NCBI RefSeq assembly: GCF_003202035.1
Contig: NZ_QJKC01000022.1
Location: forward strand, 1-50,988
Reading direction: 5' to 3'
Length of the DNA: 50,988 bases
Origin: Aquitalea magnusonii
GTDB taxonomy: Bacteria; Pseudomonadota; Gammaproteobacteria; Burkholderiales; Chromobacteriaceae
Both the position numbers and the translations under genes were made by a program. Positions 34,011-43,094 of this stretch are shown piece after piece (the stretch's first letter is position 1; each line of letters begins with the position of its first letter). Below the pieces are notes generated by a model, which was not told the origin of the DNA, made no database searches, and saw nothing but the letters and a program-made list of their open reading frames with translations.

Positions 34011-34037
34011 AAAACGCCTGACCATGTCAGGCGTTTT
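34011..34037. terminator. Bidirectional rho-independent terminator
   Basis: AAAACGCCTGAC and GTCAGGCGTTTT form a perfect 12-bp stem with a CAT loop, with A- and T-runs on the two sides. It serves the convergent GGDEF-EAL and siderophore-receptor genes. Confidence 0.88.
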
Positions 34038-34052
34038 CTTTGCCGGGCTGGT

Positions 34053-36206
34053 TTACCACTTGTAGCTGAGGGTGGCGCTGATATTGCGCTTCTCGCCGTA
34101 GTAGCAGGCATAGCTGCTGTAGCACGAGGCAACGTAAGTCTTGTTGCTGAGGTTGTTGGCGTTGATCTGCAGCGTGCTGCCCTTGAGCGACGGGCTGAAC
34201 TGCCCCAGTTGCAGGCGCAGGCGCAGGTCGTACAGCGTGACACCCGGAATGGTCAGGGTATTGGCGCTGTCGGCCCACATCCAGCCGGTATGGCGCACCC
34301 CGCCGCCCAGGTTGACGCCATCGGCAAAGGCGTAATCCAGCCAGGCGGTGGCCTTGTGTGCCGGGGCCAGGTAGGGCGTCTTGCCCTGGTTGCTGCCCTC
34401 GGTGACCTGCATGTCGGTATAGGTGTAGCCAGCCAGCAGCGACAGCTGCTTGCTCAGCCTGGCATTGGCTTCCAGTTCCACACCGCGCGAGCGCACCTTG
34501 CCGATGGGGTCGTAGCTGAAGCTGATGGCGTTGTACTGGGCCACATTGCTTTGCTGCAGCTCATACACCGCGGCGGACAGCTGGATGTCGCTGCTGGGCT
34601 GGTAGCGCAGGCCGGCTTCGCTCTGCTTGCTCTGCATCGGCTTGAGCACATTGCCATGGCTGTCGGTGGCATAAGCCTGGCTGGGGTCGAAGCCCTCGCT
34701 ATAGCTCAGGTAGGGAGCCAGGCCGTTTTCTGCCTCATACACCAGACCCAGCCGGCCGGTGGTCTTGCCACCTTCCCAGCTGGTGCGGCTGCCGGTGCCG
34801 GTATTGGTTTCCGATACCTTGGCCTGGTCGTGGCGCAGGCCGGCGGTCAGTTTCCAGTTGCCCAGTGCCATCTGGTCCTGCAGGTAGACGCCGGTCTGGT
34901 CGCGCTTGCGGTCGAAGTATTTGAAGGACAGCGGGTGGCTGCTGTCGTCGTACACGGTGTTGAAGGGATTGATGGTGGTGCCGGTGTAGGTATAGGAGTT
35001 GTCGCCCTTGTTGCGGCTGGTCTGGTAGTCCAGCCCGGCCAGCAGGGTGTGCTTCATCCCCAGTGCATTGAAGCGGGCTTCCAGGCTGTTGTCGATGATG
35101 TGGGCGGTGGAGCGCTCGCTGGAGCGGGCATAAGTGCGATTGAGCAGGTCGGAGCTGTCGGATACCCAGCCGACATCGGAATACTGGCTCAGGTCGGTCT
35201 TGCTCAGTTGCAGGCGGTATTGCTGGCGGAAGGTCAGCGCGTCATTGAAGCGGTGTTCCAGCTGATAGCCATAGTATTGCTGCTCGCGGTTCATGCCGTC
35301 GCCACTGGAGCCTTCGTTGAAGGTGGGGGAGATGGTCTTGCCATTATGCGGGACCACGGTGCCGTAGTAGGGCAGGGTGCCGTGGTAGCCGGTGCTGGGG
35401 TCTTTCTGCAAATAGGCTTGCAGCAGCAGATTGGTGCTGTCGCTGATTTTCCAGTTGAGCGAGGGGGCCAGCACATAGCGCTCGGTACTGGCGCCGTTTT
35501 GTTGCTGGTCGGCGGCGCTGCCCTTGGCCACCAGGCGGTAGGACAGGTCGTCGCGGCCGGCCACGGCACCGCCGAAATCCAGCCCCAGTGAGCGTTGCTG
35601 GCGGTTGCCCACCGTCAGTGACAGCTCGTGGTAGTCCTCTTGCAAGGGGCGCTTGCTGGTGATGGCCACCACGCCGCCGGGCGAGGCCTGGCCATAGCTG
35701 GCCGAGGCCGGTCCGCGTACCACGTCCAGCCTTTCCACCACATAGGGGTCGATCTGCAGGGTGTTGTAGCCGTCCGGATCGCCAAACAGCCGCAGGCCAT
35801 CGAGGAATTCATTGGCGGTGGGGTGGTCGCTGAAGCCGCGCAGCACGATGTAGTCGTAGCGGGTGGTGGAACCCACCGCACCGCTGAACACCCCCGGCGT
35901 GTAGTTGAGCGCCTCGCTGATGGTGCGCGGTTTCTGGTCTTCGATCTGCTGGCGGGTGACGACCGATATGGCTTGCGGAATCTGCGCCAGCGGGGTGTCG
36001 GTCTTGCTGGCGCTCTTGCTGCTGCCCACCTGGTAGCCCTGGGTGGGAGCCAGGGCATCGGCGCGCTGTTCTGCGCTGACCGTTACCGTTTCCAGTGTGC
36101 TGCTGTCGGCGGCATAAGCCTGCTGCACGGCCAGTGCCAGTGTGGCCACACACAGGGTTCTCCCCAGATGGCGGCCTGCTTGCTGGCGTCTGTTGCTGCT
36201 TGTCAT
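34053..36206 (-). CDS. TonB-dependent ferric-siderophore receptor
   Basis: A 717-residue receptor of the hydroxamate (FhuE/FauA/FpvA-like) class. A signal peptide (LCVATLALAVQQAYA) is followed by a TonB box (STLETVTVSA), plug domain (about 55-165: PQAISVVTRQQIEDQKPRTI, SEALNYTPGVFSGAVGS, VRGPASASYGQASPGGVV) and a barrel ending SATLSYKW. ATG 36206 is chosen because the signal peptide starts there and AAGGA lies 9 bases upstream; the longer frame runs across the Fur box. It is divergent from the siderophore biosynthesis operon and shares its Fur site, so it is probably the cognate receptor. In Bordetella, fauA is likewise linked to alc genes. Confidence 0.92.
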   Translation of the reverse strand: MTSSNRRQQAGRHLGRTLCVATLALAVQQAYAADSSTLETVTVSAEQRADALAPTQGYQVGSSKSASKTDTPLAQIPQAISVVTRQQIEDQKPRTISEALNYTPGVFSGAVGSTTRYDYIVLRGFSDHPTANEFLDGLRLFGDPDGYNTLQIDPYVVERLDVVRGPASASYGQASPGGVVAITSKRPLQEDYHELSLTVGNRQQRSLGLDFGGAVAGRDDLSYRLVAKGSAADQQQNGASTERYVLAPSLNWKISDSTNLLLQAYLQKDPSTGYHGTLPYYGTVVPHNGKTISPTFNEGSSGDGMNREQQYYGYQLEHRFNDALTFRQQYRLQLSKTDLSQYSDVGWVSDSSDLLNRTYARSSERSTAHIIDNSLEARFNALGMKHTLLAGLDYQTSRNKGDNSYTYTGTTINPFNTVYDDSSHPLSFKYFDRKRDQTGVYLQDQMALGNWKLTAGLRHDQAKVSETNTGTGSRTSWEGGKTTGRLGLVYEAENGLAPYLSYSEGFDPSQAYATDSHGNVLKPMQSKQSEAGLRYQPSSDIQLSAAVYELQQSNVAQYNAISFSYDPIGKVRSRGVELEANARLSKQLSLLAGYTYTDMQVTEGSNQGKTPYLAPAHKATAWLDYAFADGVNLGGGVRHTGWMWADSANTLTIPGVTLYDLRLRLQLGQFSPSLKGSTLQINANNLSNKTYVASCYSSYACYYGEKRNISATLSYKW

Positions 36207-36320
36207 CACGCATCGTCCTTGATTGTTCTGGCTTGCCGCGCCCGGCCCCTGCCGGGCTTGTGTCATGGCGGCATCGGCCATGCCTTCTGCGTGGGCAGGA
36301 TGGCTGGCTGATGCGATAAT

Positions 36321-36340
36321 GCTATTGATAATCGTTATCA
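36321..36340. promoter_or_regulatory. Fur box between the receptor and the siderophore operon
   Basis: The 19 bases from 36321 match the Fur consensus (GATAATGATAATCATTATC) at 16 positions. The core TGATAAT-C-GTTATCA (36326-36340) is palindromic with one mismatch. A partial GATAAT unit lies just upstream at 36315. Position suits iron repression of both divergent transcripts. Confidence 0.85.
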
Positions 36341-36383
36341 TTCGCAATATTATTGTGAAAATTCTGATTCGGGAGTGGGATTC

Positions 36384-36476
36384 ATGAGCAAGCAACAGCA
36401 CACCGCCAGTCGTGAGCAATGCGGCCTGTCCTGTAGCGGCGCTGCGGGGGAGTCACACCCGCCGCGCCAGCCCTGA
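36384..36476 (+). CDS. Putative 30-residue leader peptide after the Fur box
   Basis: An ATG at 36384 with GGGAGTGGGA about 6 bases upstream opens a 30-codon frame (begins MSKQQHTASREQCGLSCSGA, rich in Gln, Ser, Pro and with two cysteines) ending TGA. It is the first translatable frame of the siderophore transcript. No family is recognised. It could be a leader peptide, a small protein or chance. Confidence 0.35.
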   Translation: MSKQQHTASREQCGLSCSGAAGESHPPRQP

Positions 36477-36556
36477 CCGGCACACGGCCTGCACCCACTG
36501 CGGCCGTGGCCGGCCTCCCACCCGCTGGCCTGACCAGCACACGGAGAGCAAGCCGA

Positions 36557-36619
36557 ATGAACCTGACTTTTGTCCTGCAAGCAGCAAGTGACGCCACGCG
36601 GCGGAGGATGGCGCGATGA
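36557..36619 (+). CDS. Putative 20-residue upstream peptide coupled to the monooxygenase gene
   Basis: An ATG at 36557, with GGAG nine bases upstream, opens a 20-codon frame (MNLTFVLQAASDATRRRMAR) whose TGA overlaps the monooxygenase ATG (ATGA). The frame spans the GGAGG ribosome binding site of that gene. This layout would allow translational coupling. No family is recognised. Confidence 0.35.
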   Translation: MNLTFVLQAASDATRRRMAR

Positions 36620-37935
36620 ATGGCAAGATTCACGATTTCGTGGCCATCGGCATCGGCCCCTTCAATCTGGGCCTGGCCTGCCTGACCCAGCCGCTGGAAG
36701 GGCTGGACGGTGTATTCCTCGACCAGGCGGCCGGTTTTGACTGGCATCCGGGCATGTTGCTGGAAAACGCCACCCTGCAAACGCCGTTTCTGGCCGATCT
36801 GGTGACGCTGGCCGACCCCACCAGCCGTTTCAGTTTTCTCAACTACCTGAAAAGCAGCGGGCGGATTTACGCTTTTTACATCCGCGAAGATTTCTTCATG
36901 CTGCGCCAGGAATACAACCAGTACTGCCAGTGGGTGTGCGCCCAGCTGGACAGCCTGCGCTGGCAGCGCCAGGTGGAGCGGGTGGCGTACGACGAAATCA
37001 ACAGCCTGTATCAGGTGTATTGCCAGAACCTGGCCAGCGGCGAGCTGGAGCTGTACCGCGCCCGTCATCTGGTGCTGGGCACCGGCACCGTGCCGCTGTG
37101 GCCGGCGTGCTGCCAGTCGGTGCGGCAGCAGGCCAGCCACTCGGCCAGCTATCTGGCCGACAAGGCGGCGCTGCAGCGCCAGCCCTCCATCACCATCATC
37201 GGCAGCGGCCAGAGCGCGGCAGAGATTTACTACGACCTGCTGCAGGACATCGACCGCTACGGCTACCAGCTGAACTGGCTCACCCGCTCGCCGCGCTTTT
37301 TCCCGCTGGAATACACCAAGCTGACGCTGGAGCTGACCTCGCCGGAATATGTGGATTACTTCCACCAGTTGCCGCTGTCGCAGCGCGACCAGCTGCTGCA
37401 ACAGCAAAAAGGCCTGTTCAAGGGCATCAATGCCAGCCTGATCAACGACATTCACGAACTGCTGTATCGCAAGCACCTGAACGGCAAGCCGGACACCCTG
37501 CTGCTGGCCAATACCGCGCTCAGCGACTGCCGCTATGACAAGGCGCAGGGGCTTTTCCAGCTGGAACTGCAGCAGCTGGAGCAGCAACAGCGCTTCAGCC
37601 TGCAGACGGCCGGGCTGGTGCTGGCGACCGGCTATGGCTACCGCCAGCCGGCCTTCCTGGCGCCGATTGCCGGGCGCATCCGCCGTGATGAACATGGCCG
37701 CTTTGCCGTGGCACGCGATTACAGCATCGATGCCGAGCATCGCCTGTTCGTGCAAAACGCCGAGCTGCACACCCACGGCCTTTCGTCGCCCGACCTGGGC
37801 ATGGCCTGCTATCGCAATGCGCGGCTGATCCGCAGCATCAGCGGTGTGGAGCACTACCCGGTGGAGCAGCGCATCGCTTTCCAGCAATTCACCGCGCCGG
37901 AGCGCCAGCCCGATCCGGAAAGACTGAGCGCATGA
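36616..37935 (+). CDS. Siderophore L-lysine/diamine N-monooxygenase (IucD/AlcA/PubA family)
   Basis: A 439-residue flavin-dependent N-hydroxylase. FAD motif VAIGIGPFNLGLACL is at residues 9-23, the substrate region includes FDWHPGMLLENATLQTPFLA DLVTLADPTSRFSFLNYL, the NADPH motif ITIIGSGQSAAEIYYDLL is near 193-210 and the C-terminal ATGYGYR closes the FAD site. It hydroxylates the terminal amine of lysine, cadaverine or putrescine, the first committed step of hydroxamate siderophore synthesis. The GGAGG site is 8 bases before the ATG. The substrate cannot be fixed from sequence; no decarboxylase lies in the window. Confidence 0.93.
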   Translation: MNGKIHDFVAIGIGPFNLGLACLTQPLEGLDGVFLDQAAGFDWHPGMLLENATLQTPFLADLVTLADPTSRFSFLNYLKSSGRIYAFYIREDFFMLRQEYNQYCQWVCAQLDSLRWQRQVERVAYDEINSLYQVYCQNLASGELELYRARHLVLGTGTVPLWPACCQSVRQQASHSASYLADKAALQRQPSITIIGSGQSAAEIYYDLLQDIDRYGYQLNWLTRSPRFFPLEYTKLTLELTSPEYVDYFHQLPLSQRDQLLQQQKGLFKGINASLINDIHELLYRKHLNGKPDTLLLANTALSDCRYDKAQGLFQLELQQLEQQQRFSLQTAGLVLATGYGYRQPAFLAPIAGRIRRDEHGRFAVARDYSIDAEHRLFVQNAELHTHGLSSPDLGMACYRNARLIRSISGVEHYPVEQRIAFQQFTAPERQPDPERLSA

Positions 37936-39119
37936 GGCGGACCTTGCTGACGCTCAGCACGCTGGCGGTGGTGGGCGATGCGGTACTGCTGCCGTTTTAC
38001 CCGCAGTACTTCGCCAGCCGCTTCGGCGTGGAAGATGCCCGGCTGGTGGGCAACTATCTGGCCGCGCTATGCCTGGTGGTGATGCTGGCGCTGCCGCTAT
38101 GGGCGCGGCTGGCGCGGCGGGTGGAGTTGCTGCGGCTGCTGCCCTTCACCCAGCTGGCGGCGGCGCTGCTGTGTGTTGCCTGCTATGCCGCCGACAGCAT
38201 GCTGCTGTTCTGGCTGGCTTCGCTGGCCATGGTGGGCTGCAAATCCAGCTATCTGCTGATCTACCCGCGGCTGATGAGCCAGGCCGCACCGCAGGAGCAT
38301 GCCGGGCTGATCGGCCTGCTGTCGGTCATCGTCCACTTTGGTGGCATCGCCGGGGCCTTGCTGGGCGGGGTGTTGCTGGGTTTGTTGCCAGCCCGCCATG
38401 CCTTCTTGCTGATGGCACTGGCTGATCTGGCGCAGATGGGCTTGTGCCTGTGGCTGCTGCGCGTACCGCTACCGGCCTTGCCGCAGGTTGCCGCACCGGC
38501 CAGCACGGTGGGCGAACACCCGCCGCAAGCGGCTGGCGGCCTGTGGCGGCTGGGCTTGCTGATGCTGCTGTTTTACTGCAGCGCCTATCTGGTGCGTGGC
38601 TTTTTTGCCCTGTACTGGCAGCAGCAAAGCGGGCTGGACAACAGCACCTTGGCGGCGGCGGTGTTTGCCTTGCCGGCGCTGCTGGCCTTGCTTGGCCTGT
38701 GGCACAACCGGCGCCGGCAGCGGCTTGCCCGGCCAGCGGCCGGCAGTACCCGCAGCCTGCTGTTGCTGGGGGCGGGCGGCTTGCTGCTGCAGGCGCTGCC
38801 ACAGCTGCCACTGCTGTTGCTGGGGCGCTGCCTGTTCGGCTGGGCCTTGTTCCAGCTGACGGTGCGGCTGGATTTGCAGCTGTTCCGCCTCAGTACCCCG
38901 CTGCATTACGCCCGTGACTATAGCCGCATCAATCTGTGCCAGAACCTGGGCGTGCTGCTGTCGTCCAGCGCCGCTGGTGCGTTGGTGGCCAGTTATGGCC
39001 TGGTCGCGCCCTTTGTGGCGGCGGCGCTGGGGCTGCTGCTATGCCTGCTGGCCCATCCCTTGTTATTGCCCGAGCTGCGGCCACCCTTTCCCAAGGAGTT
39101 TGCTGATGAGCACGCCTGA
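37932..39119 (+). CDS. MFS transporter, probable siderophore exporter
   Basis: A 395-residue membrane protein with about 12 hydrophobic segments and a very Leu-rich composition. It resembles MFS proteins embedded in hydroxamate siderophore loci such as AlcS. Its start overlaps the monooxygenase stop (ATGA), and its end overlaps the acyltransferase start, so it belongs firmly to the operon. Export of the finished siderophore is the most likely role; import of an iron complex or precursor is possible. Confidence 0.82.
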   Translation: MRRTLLTLSTLAVVGDAVLLPFYPQYFASRFGVEDARLVGNYLAALCLVVMLALPLWARLARRVELLRLLPFTQLAAALLCVACYAADSMLLFWLASLAMVGCKSSYLLIYPRLMSQAAPQEHAGLIGLLSVIVHFGGIAGALLGGVLLGLLPARHAFLLMALADLAQMGLCLWLLRVPLPALPQVAAPASTVGEHPPQAAGGLWRLGLLMLLFYCSAYLVRGFFALYWQQQSGLDNSTLAAAVFALPALLALLGLWHNRRRQRLARPAAGSTRSLLLLGAGGLLLQALPQLPLLLLGRCLFGWALFQLTVRLDLQLFRLSTPLHYARDYSRINLCQNLGVLLSSSAAGALVASYGLVAPFVAAALGLLLCLLAHPLLLPELRPPFPKEFADEHA

Positions 39120-39702
39120 CCTTGCTCCACTGTTTTCCCGTCAGTTTGCCGGCATGGGCGAGTTCCGCCTCTATCCGCTGCAGGTGCCGCAAGACATGCC
39201 CCTGCTGCACGACTGGGTTGGCCGCGATTACGCCCGTTACTGGGGCATGCAGCACTGCGATCTGACGGCGGTGAGCGACGCCTATGCCCGGTTGCAGGAC
39301 AGCGGCCATGCCCAGGCACTGCTAGGCCGGCTGGACGGTGTGCCGGCCTTCCTGATGGAGCGTTACGACCCGGCGCACGACGAACTGGGCCGGCACTACC
39401 CGGTGCAGCCGGGCGATACCGGCATGCATCTGCTGCTGGCCCCACCCTTGCAGCCGCGCAGCGGTTTCAGCCGGGCGGTGATGCACACCGTGCTGGCTGC
39501 GCTGTTTGCCGACCCGGCGGTGGCGCGGGTGGTGGTGGAGCCGGATGTGCGCAATGACAAGATCCACCGCCTCAACCGCCATGCCGGCTTTGTTTATCAG
39601 GGCGAGATCCAGCTGCCGCACAAGCGCGCGGCGCTGGCTTTTTGCAGCCGGGCGCAGTTTGCCGCGGCCTGCGCCGCCGCCCAGCCGGCTTGTGCTGTCT
39701 GA
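39106..39702 (+). CDS. GNAT-type siderophore N-acyltransferase (AlcB/IucB/RhbD family)
   Basis: A 198-residue acyltransferase. Features of the family are LHDWVGRDYARYWGMQ (about 34-49), FLMERYDPAHDELGRHYPV (about 84-102), GDTGMHLLLAPP and VVEPDVRNDKIHRLNRHAGF VYQGEIQLPHKRAALAFC. It transfers an acetyl or succinyl group from CoA to the hydroxylated amine. AAGGAG precedes the ATG inside the end of the MFS gene. Succinyl transfer is expected if the product is a dihydroxamate macrocycle (inference). Confidence 0.9.
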   Translation: MSTPDLAPLFSRQFAGMGEFRLYPLQVPQDMPLLHDWVGRDYARYWGMQHCDLTAVSDAYARLQDSGHAQALLGRLDGVPAFLMERYDPAHDELGRHYPVQPGDTGMHLLLAPPLQPRSGFSRAVMHTVLAALFADPAVARVVVEPDVRNDKIHRLNRHAGFVYQGEIQLPHKRAALAFCSRAQFAAACAAAQPACAV

Positions 39703-39761
39703 TCGCCAATCATTCCGGCCGCCGCCCCTCGGCGCTGTGCGGCCGTCACGCAAGGAACACC

Positions 39762-41570
39762 ATGCAAACGCCTAGCCATCAATATCCGCAACAACTGGTT
39801 CAACATCTGCAGCCGGCCATCTGGGCCAAGGTCAACCGCCTGCTGCTGCGCAAGGCCATTGCCGAGTTCTCCCACGAGCTGTTGCTGGCTCCACAATTAC
39901 AACAGCAGCAGGGCGACTGGGGCAGCTACCGCCTGCCCATCCCGGATGGCAGCGGGGAATACACCTTCCGCGCCCGCGTGCTGGCGCTGGAGCATTGGCT
40001 GATCGATGCCGCTTCGCTTAGCCGCAGCCTGCACGGGGCGCCGGCCGCGCTGGATGCGCTGGCCTTCATCATCGAATTCAAAGGCCCGCTGGGCATTGGC
40101 GACGACATGATGCCGGTGTACCTGGAAGAGATCAGCAGCACCCTGTATGGCAGTGCCTACAAGCATGCCCGCGGCGGGCTGAGTGCCGAGGAGCTGACCC
40201 GCGCCGATTTCCAGTCGGTGGAAACCAGCATGATGGAAGGCCACCCCGGCTTTGTCGCCAATAACGGCCGCATCGGCTTCGATGCCGTCGACTACCCGCG
40301 CCATGCGCCGGAAGCGGCGGCACCGCAGCGGCTGATCTGGCTGGCGGTGCACAAGTCGCGCGCCACCTTCTCGTGCGCGGCCGACCTGGACTACCAGCGC
40401 CTGTTGCAAGAAGAACTGGGCAGCGCGGCGCTGGCCGGCTTTGCCCGCCAGCTGGCCGCACAGCAGCTGGAGATGGACGACTACCTGCTGATGCCGGCCC
40501 ACCCCTGGCAGTGGTTCAACAAGCTGGCCATATCCTTTGCGCCGGAAGTGGCACAGCGCCATATCGTCTGCCTGGGCTATGGCGAGGATGCCTATCTGGC
40601 GCAGCAGTCCATCCGCACCTTCTACAACATCAGCCAGCCGCAGCGCCGCTATGTGAAAACCGCGCTGTCCATTCTTAATATGGGCTTCATGCGCGGGCTG
40701 TCGCCGTATTACATGCTGGCCACCCCGGCCATCAACGACTGGATCCGCCAGCTGGTGGACAGCGATGCCTACCTGCGCCAGCAAGGCTTTGCCATCCTGC
40801 GCGAAGTGGCCTCCATCGGTTTTCGCAATCCCTATTTCGATGGCGGCATCAGCAAGGATTCGCCCTACAAGAAAATGTTGTCGGCGCTGTGGCGGGAAAG
40901 CCCGGCCGCGCTGCTGGGGCCGGGCAAACGGCTGATGACCATGGCCGCGCTGCTGCATATCGATGCGGCCGGGGAATCCTTGCTGGCCGCGCTGATCCAC
41001 AGTTCCGGGCTGGATGCGCGCAGCTGGGTGGCGCGCTATCTGCAAGCCTATCTGGCACCGCTGCTGCATTGCTTCTATGCCCACGAGCTGGTGTTCATGC
41101 CACACGGGGAAAACCTCATCCTGCAGCTGGAAAACAATATCCCGCAGCGCGCCATCATGAAGGACATTGCCGAGGAAGCGGCCATCCTGAACCCGGATGC
41201 CGCCCTGCCGCCAGCGGTAGCGCGGCTGGCGGTGAAGGTGCCGGAGGAGATGAAGCTGCTGGCCTTGTTTACCGATGTGTTCGACGGCTTCTTCCGCTAT
41301 CTGGCGGCCATTCTGGATGAGCACTGCGGCCTGCCGGAGCAGGCGTTCTGGCAGGAGGTGGCCCTGTGCGTGCGCACTTACCAGATGCAATTCCCGCAGC
41401 TGGCCGCGCGCTTTGCCCGCTACGACCTGTTCATGCCGGAGTTTGCCCGCTCTTGCCTGAACCGGCTGCAACTGGGCAATAACCAGCAGATGCTGGATCT
41501 GGCCAATCCGGCCGGCAATCTGAAGTTTGCCGGCACCCTGCGCAATCCGCTGGCCAGCCATGCCGTTTGA
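39762..41570 (+). CDS. IucA/IucC-family siderophore synthetase (type C, AlcC/PubC/DesD-like)
   Basis: A 602-residue NIS synthetase. Residues about 120-180 hold the ATP-binding region (SSTLYGSAYKHARG, SVETSMMEGHPGF), and HPWQWFNKLAISFA is near 246; KTALSILNMGFMRGLSPYYM and the C-terminal FhuF-like FYAHELVFMPHGENLILQLE follow. It condenses carboxylates with hydroxamate amines using ATP. It is the only synthetase in the locus; aerobactin-type citrate siderophores need two, so iterative joining and closure of N-hydroxy-N-succinyl diamine units is likely. AAGGAACACC precedes the ATG. Confidence 0.93.
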   Translation: MQTPSHQYPQQLVQHLQPAIWAKVNRLLLRKAIAEFSHELLLAPQLQQQQGDWGSYRLPIPDGSGEYTFRARVLALEHWLIDAASLSRSLHGAPAALDALAFIIEFKGPLGIGDDMMPVYLEEISSTLYGSAYKHARGGLSAEELTRADFQSVETSMMEGHPGFVANNGRIGFDAVDYPRHAPEAAAPQRLIWLAVHKSRATFSCAADLDYQRLLQEELGSAALAGFARQLAAQQLEMDDYLLMPAHPWQWFNKLAISFAPEVAQRHIVCLGYGEDAYLAQQSIRTFYNISQPQRRYVKTALSILNMGFMRGLSPYYMLATPAINDWIRQLVDSDAYLRQQGFAILREVASIGFRNPYFDGGISKDSPYKKMLSALWRESPAALLGPGKRLMTMAALLHIDAAGESLLAALIHSSGLDARSWVARYLQAYLAPLLHCFYAHELVFMPHGENLILQLENNIPQRAIMKDIAEEAAILNPDAALPPAVARLAVKVPEEMKLLALFTDVFDGFFRYLAAILDEHCGLPEQAFWQEVALCVRTYQMQFPQLAARFARYDLFMPEFARSCLNRLQLGNNQQMLDLANPAGNLKFAGTLRNPLASHAV

Positions 41571-42342
41571 CGCCACAGCCGCAGGCGCGGGCGGCAGGCT
41601 TGGGCAGCTGCTGGTGCAGCTGTCTCAGGCGCTGCCCGGTCTGGATGGCCGCATAGGCGAGGCCGCCGCCGACGAGTTTGCCCTGGCGACGGCCGGCCCG
41701 GCCATTGGCCAGCTGCTGCAGCATTTGCGCAGCCGGCATCCGGAAGCCGGCCCGCATTACTGGGGCTGCCGCAGCTGGGGCCTGCTGCTGTGGCAGCCGG
41801 CTTACGCCACGGTGCTGGGGGTGGAGCTGGCGGGAGCCCTGCCGGACTGGAGCAGCATGCAGCAAGGTTTGCTGCCCGGCATGGTGGCCGGTTTTTCCCT
41901 GCCGGCGCAGCCGCTGCGCCATGGCCCGGCGGCCGGCCTGCGCCAGCCGGCCGCCGCGCAGCTGAGCGCCATCGCGGCCAGCGTGCTGCCGCAGCTGGCC
42001 GCGCAGCAGCCCTTGCATGCCAAGCTGGCCGGCCGCCTGCTGGCCGACTGCGTGGTGGCGGCCTTGCTGCTGCTGCAGCGGCTGCAACCGGTACGCGACA
42101 ACGCCGCCATCGAACAATTGACCGGGCAATGGCTGGCGGCACTGGACTTGCCGCAGGCCAGCGGCGTGTGGCCGGTGGCGCTCGAAAACGGCGGCGAGCG
42201 GCTGGCGCTGGCGCGGCGTGCCTGCTGCCAGCATTTTCGCCGCTGCGATGGCGCCCTGTGCAGCACCTGCCCGAAATTGTCTGCCACCGCGCGTGTGGCA
42301 CAGCTGAGAAAGGAGTGGGCGCAGCATGCTGACCCTGCGTGA
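41560..42342 (+). CDS. FhuF-like [2Fe-2S] ferric siderophore reductase
   Basis: A 260-residue cytoplasmic or membrane-associated protein. The C-terminal iron-sulfur motif is clear: RACCQHFRRCDGALCSTCP gives the FhuF pattern C-C-x10-C-x2-C, with one extra cysteine inside. The N-terminal part (HYWGCRSWGLLLWQPAYATV LGVELAG) matches the siderophore iron reductase domain. It releases iron from the imported ferric hydroxamate. It overlaps the synthetase stop by 11 bases and the ATPase start by 17 bases. Confidence 0.86.
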   Translation: MPFDATAAGAGGRLGQLLVQLSQALPGLDGRIGEAAADEFALATAGPAIGQLLQHLRSRHPEAGPHYWGCRSWGLLLWQPAYATVLGVELAGALPDWSSMQQGLLPGMVAGFSLPAQPLRHGPAAGLRQPAAAQLSAIAASVLPQLAAQQPLHAKLAGRLLADCVVAALLLLQRLQPVRDNAAIEQLTGQWLAALDLPQASGVWPVALENGGERLALARRACCQHFRRCDGALCSTCPKLSATARVAQLRKEWAQHADPA

Positions 42343-43093
42343 TATCCGTGTGGAGCGGCAAGGCCGTACCGTATTGCAACTGCCGGCCTTGCAGCTGGAT
42401 GGCCGGGCTTTCACCGTCATCCTGGGGCATAACGGCTCCGGCAAATCCACCTTGATGAACCTGCTGGCGCGCCAGTTGCAGCCCGATCAGGGACAGTTGC
42501 AGTTGAATGGCCAGCCGCTGAACCGGCTGTCGGCGCGGCAGTTTGCCCGTGCCGTGGCTTATTTGCCGCAGCGCCTGCCCGAAGTGGCCGGCCTGACCGT
42601 GGCCGAGCTGGTGGGGCTGGGGCGCTATCCCTGGCGCGGTGCTTTCGGCCGCTGGAGCGCACAGGACAGCGCCATCGTGGCCGAGGCCATGCGCGCTGCC
42701 GACGTGACCCAGCATGCCGCACACGAGGCCGAGCTGTTATCCGGCGGCGAGCGCCAGCGCGCCTGGATCGCCATGCTGCTGGCGCAGCAGTCGCCGCTGT
42801 TGCTGCTGGACGAACCGACCTCGGCGCTGGACCTGGCGCACCAATACCAGTTGATGGGCCTGCTGCGCCGGCTTAACCGCGACAGCGGCCGTGGTGTGGT
42901 GGTGGTGCTGCATGACATCAATCTGGCGGCCCGCCATGCCGACCGCATCATCGCCTTGCAGCAAGGGCGGCTGTATTTCGATGGCTCGCCGCTGGAGCTG
43001 CTGCATTCGCCGCGCCTGTCCGGGCTGTACGGGGTGGATATCCAGCTGCTGCCACAAGCCGGCCAGCCCTGTCCGGTAGCGGTGGTGGCCTGA
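42326..43093 (+). CDS. FhuC/FecE-type ABC transporter ATPase
   Basis: A 255-residue ATPase with Walker A (GHNGSGKST, about 35-43), Q-loop region (AYLPQRLPEVAGLTVAELV), signature LLSGGERQRAWIAMLLAQQS, Walker B (LLLLDEPTSALDLAHQ) and H-loop (VVVVLHDINLAARHADR). It energises siderophore import with the fused FhuB-like permease downstream. AAAGGAG precedes the ATG inside the reductase gene. Confidence 0.93.
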   Translation: MLTLRDIRVERQGRTVLQLPALQLDGRAFTVILGHNGSGKSTLMNLLARQLQPDQGQLQLNGQPLNRLSARQFARAVAYLPQRLPEVAGLTVAELVGLGRYPWRGAFGRWSAQDSAIVAEAMRAADVTQHAAHEAELLSGGERQRAWIAMLLAQQSPLLLLDEPTSALDLAHQYQLMGLLRRLNRDSGRGVVVVLHDINLAARHADRIIALQQGRLYFDGSPLELLHSPRLSGLYGVDIQLLPQAGQPCPVAVVA

Positions 43094-43094
43094 G

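Noticed and set aside
31224-34025. 933-codon minus-strand frame opposite the GGDEF-EAL gene
   Set aside because: Shadow frame; it crosses the terminator and the plus-strand protein has clear domains along the same stretch.
41420-42724. Minus-strand frame of 434 codons opposite the FhuF-like and ATPase genes
   Set aside because: Pro/Arg/Ala-rich shadow; the plus-strand products have diagnostic motifs.
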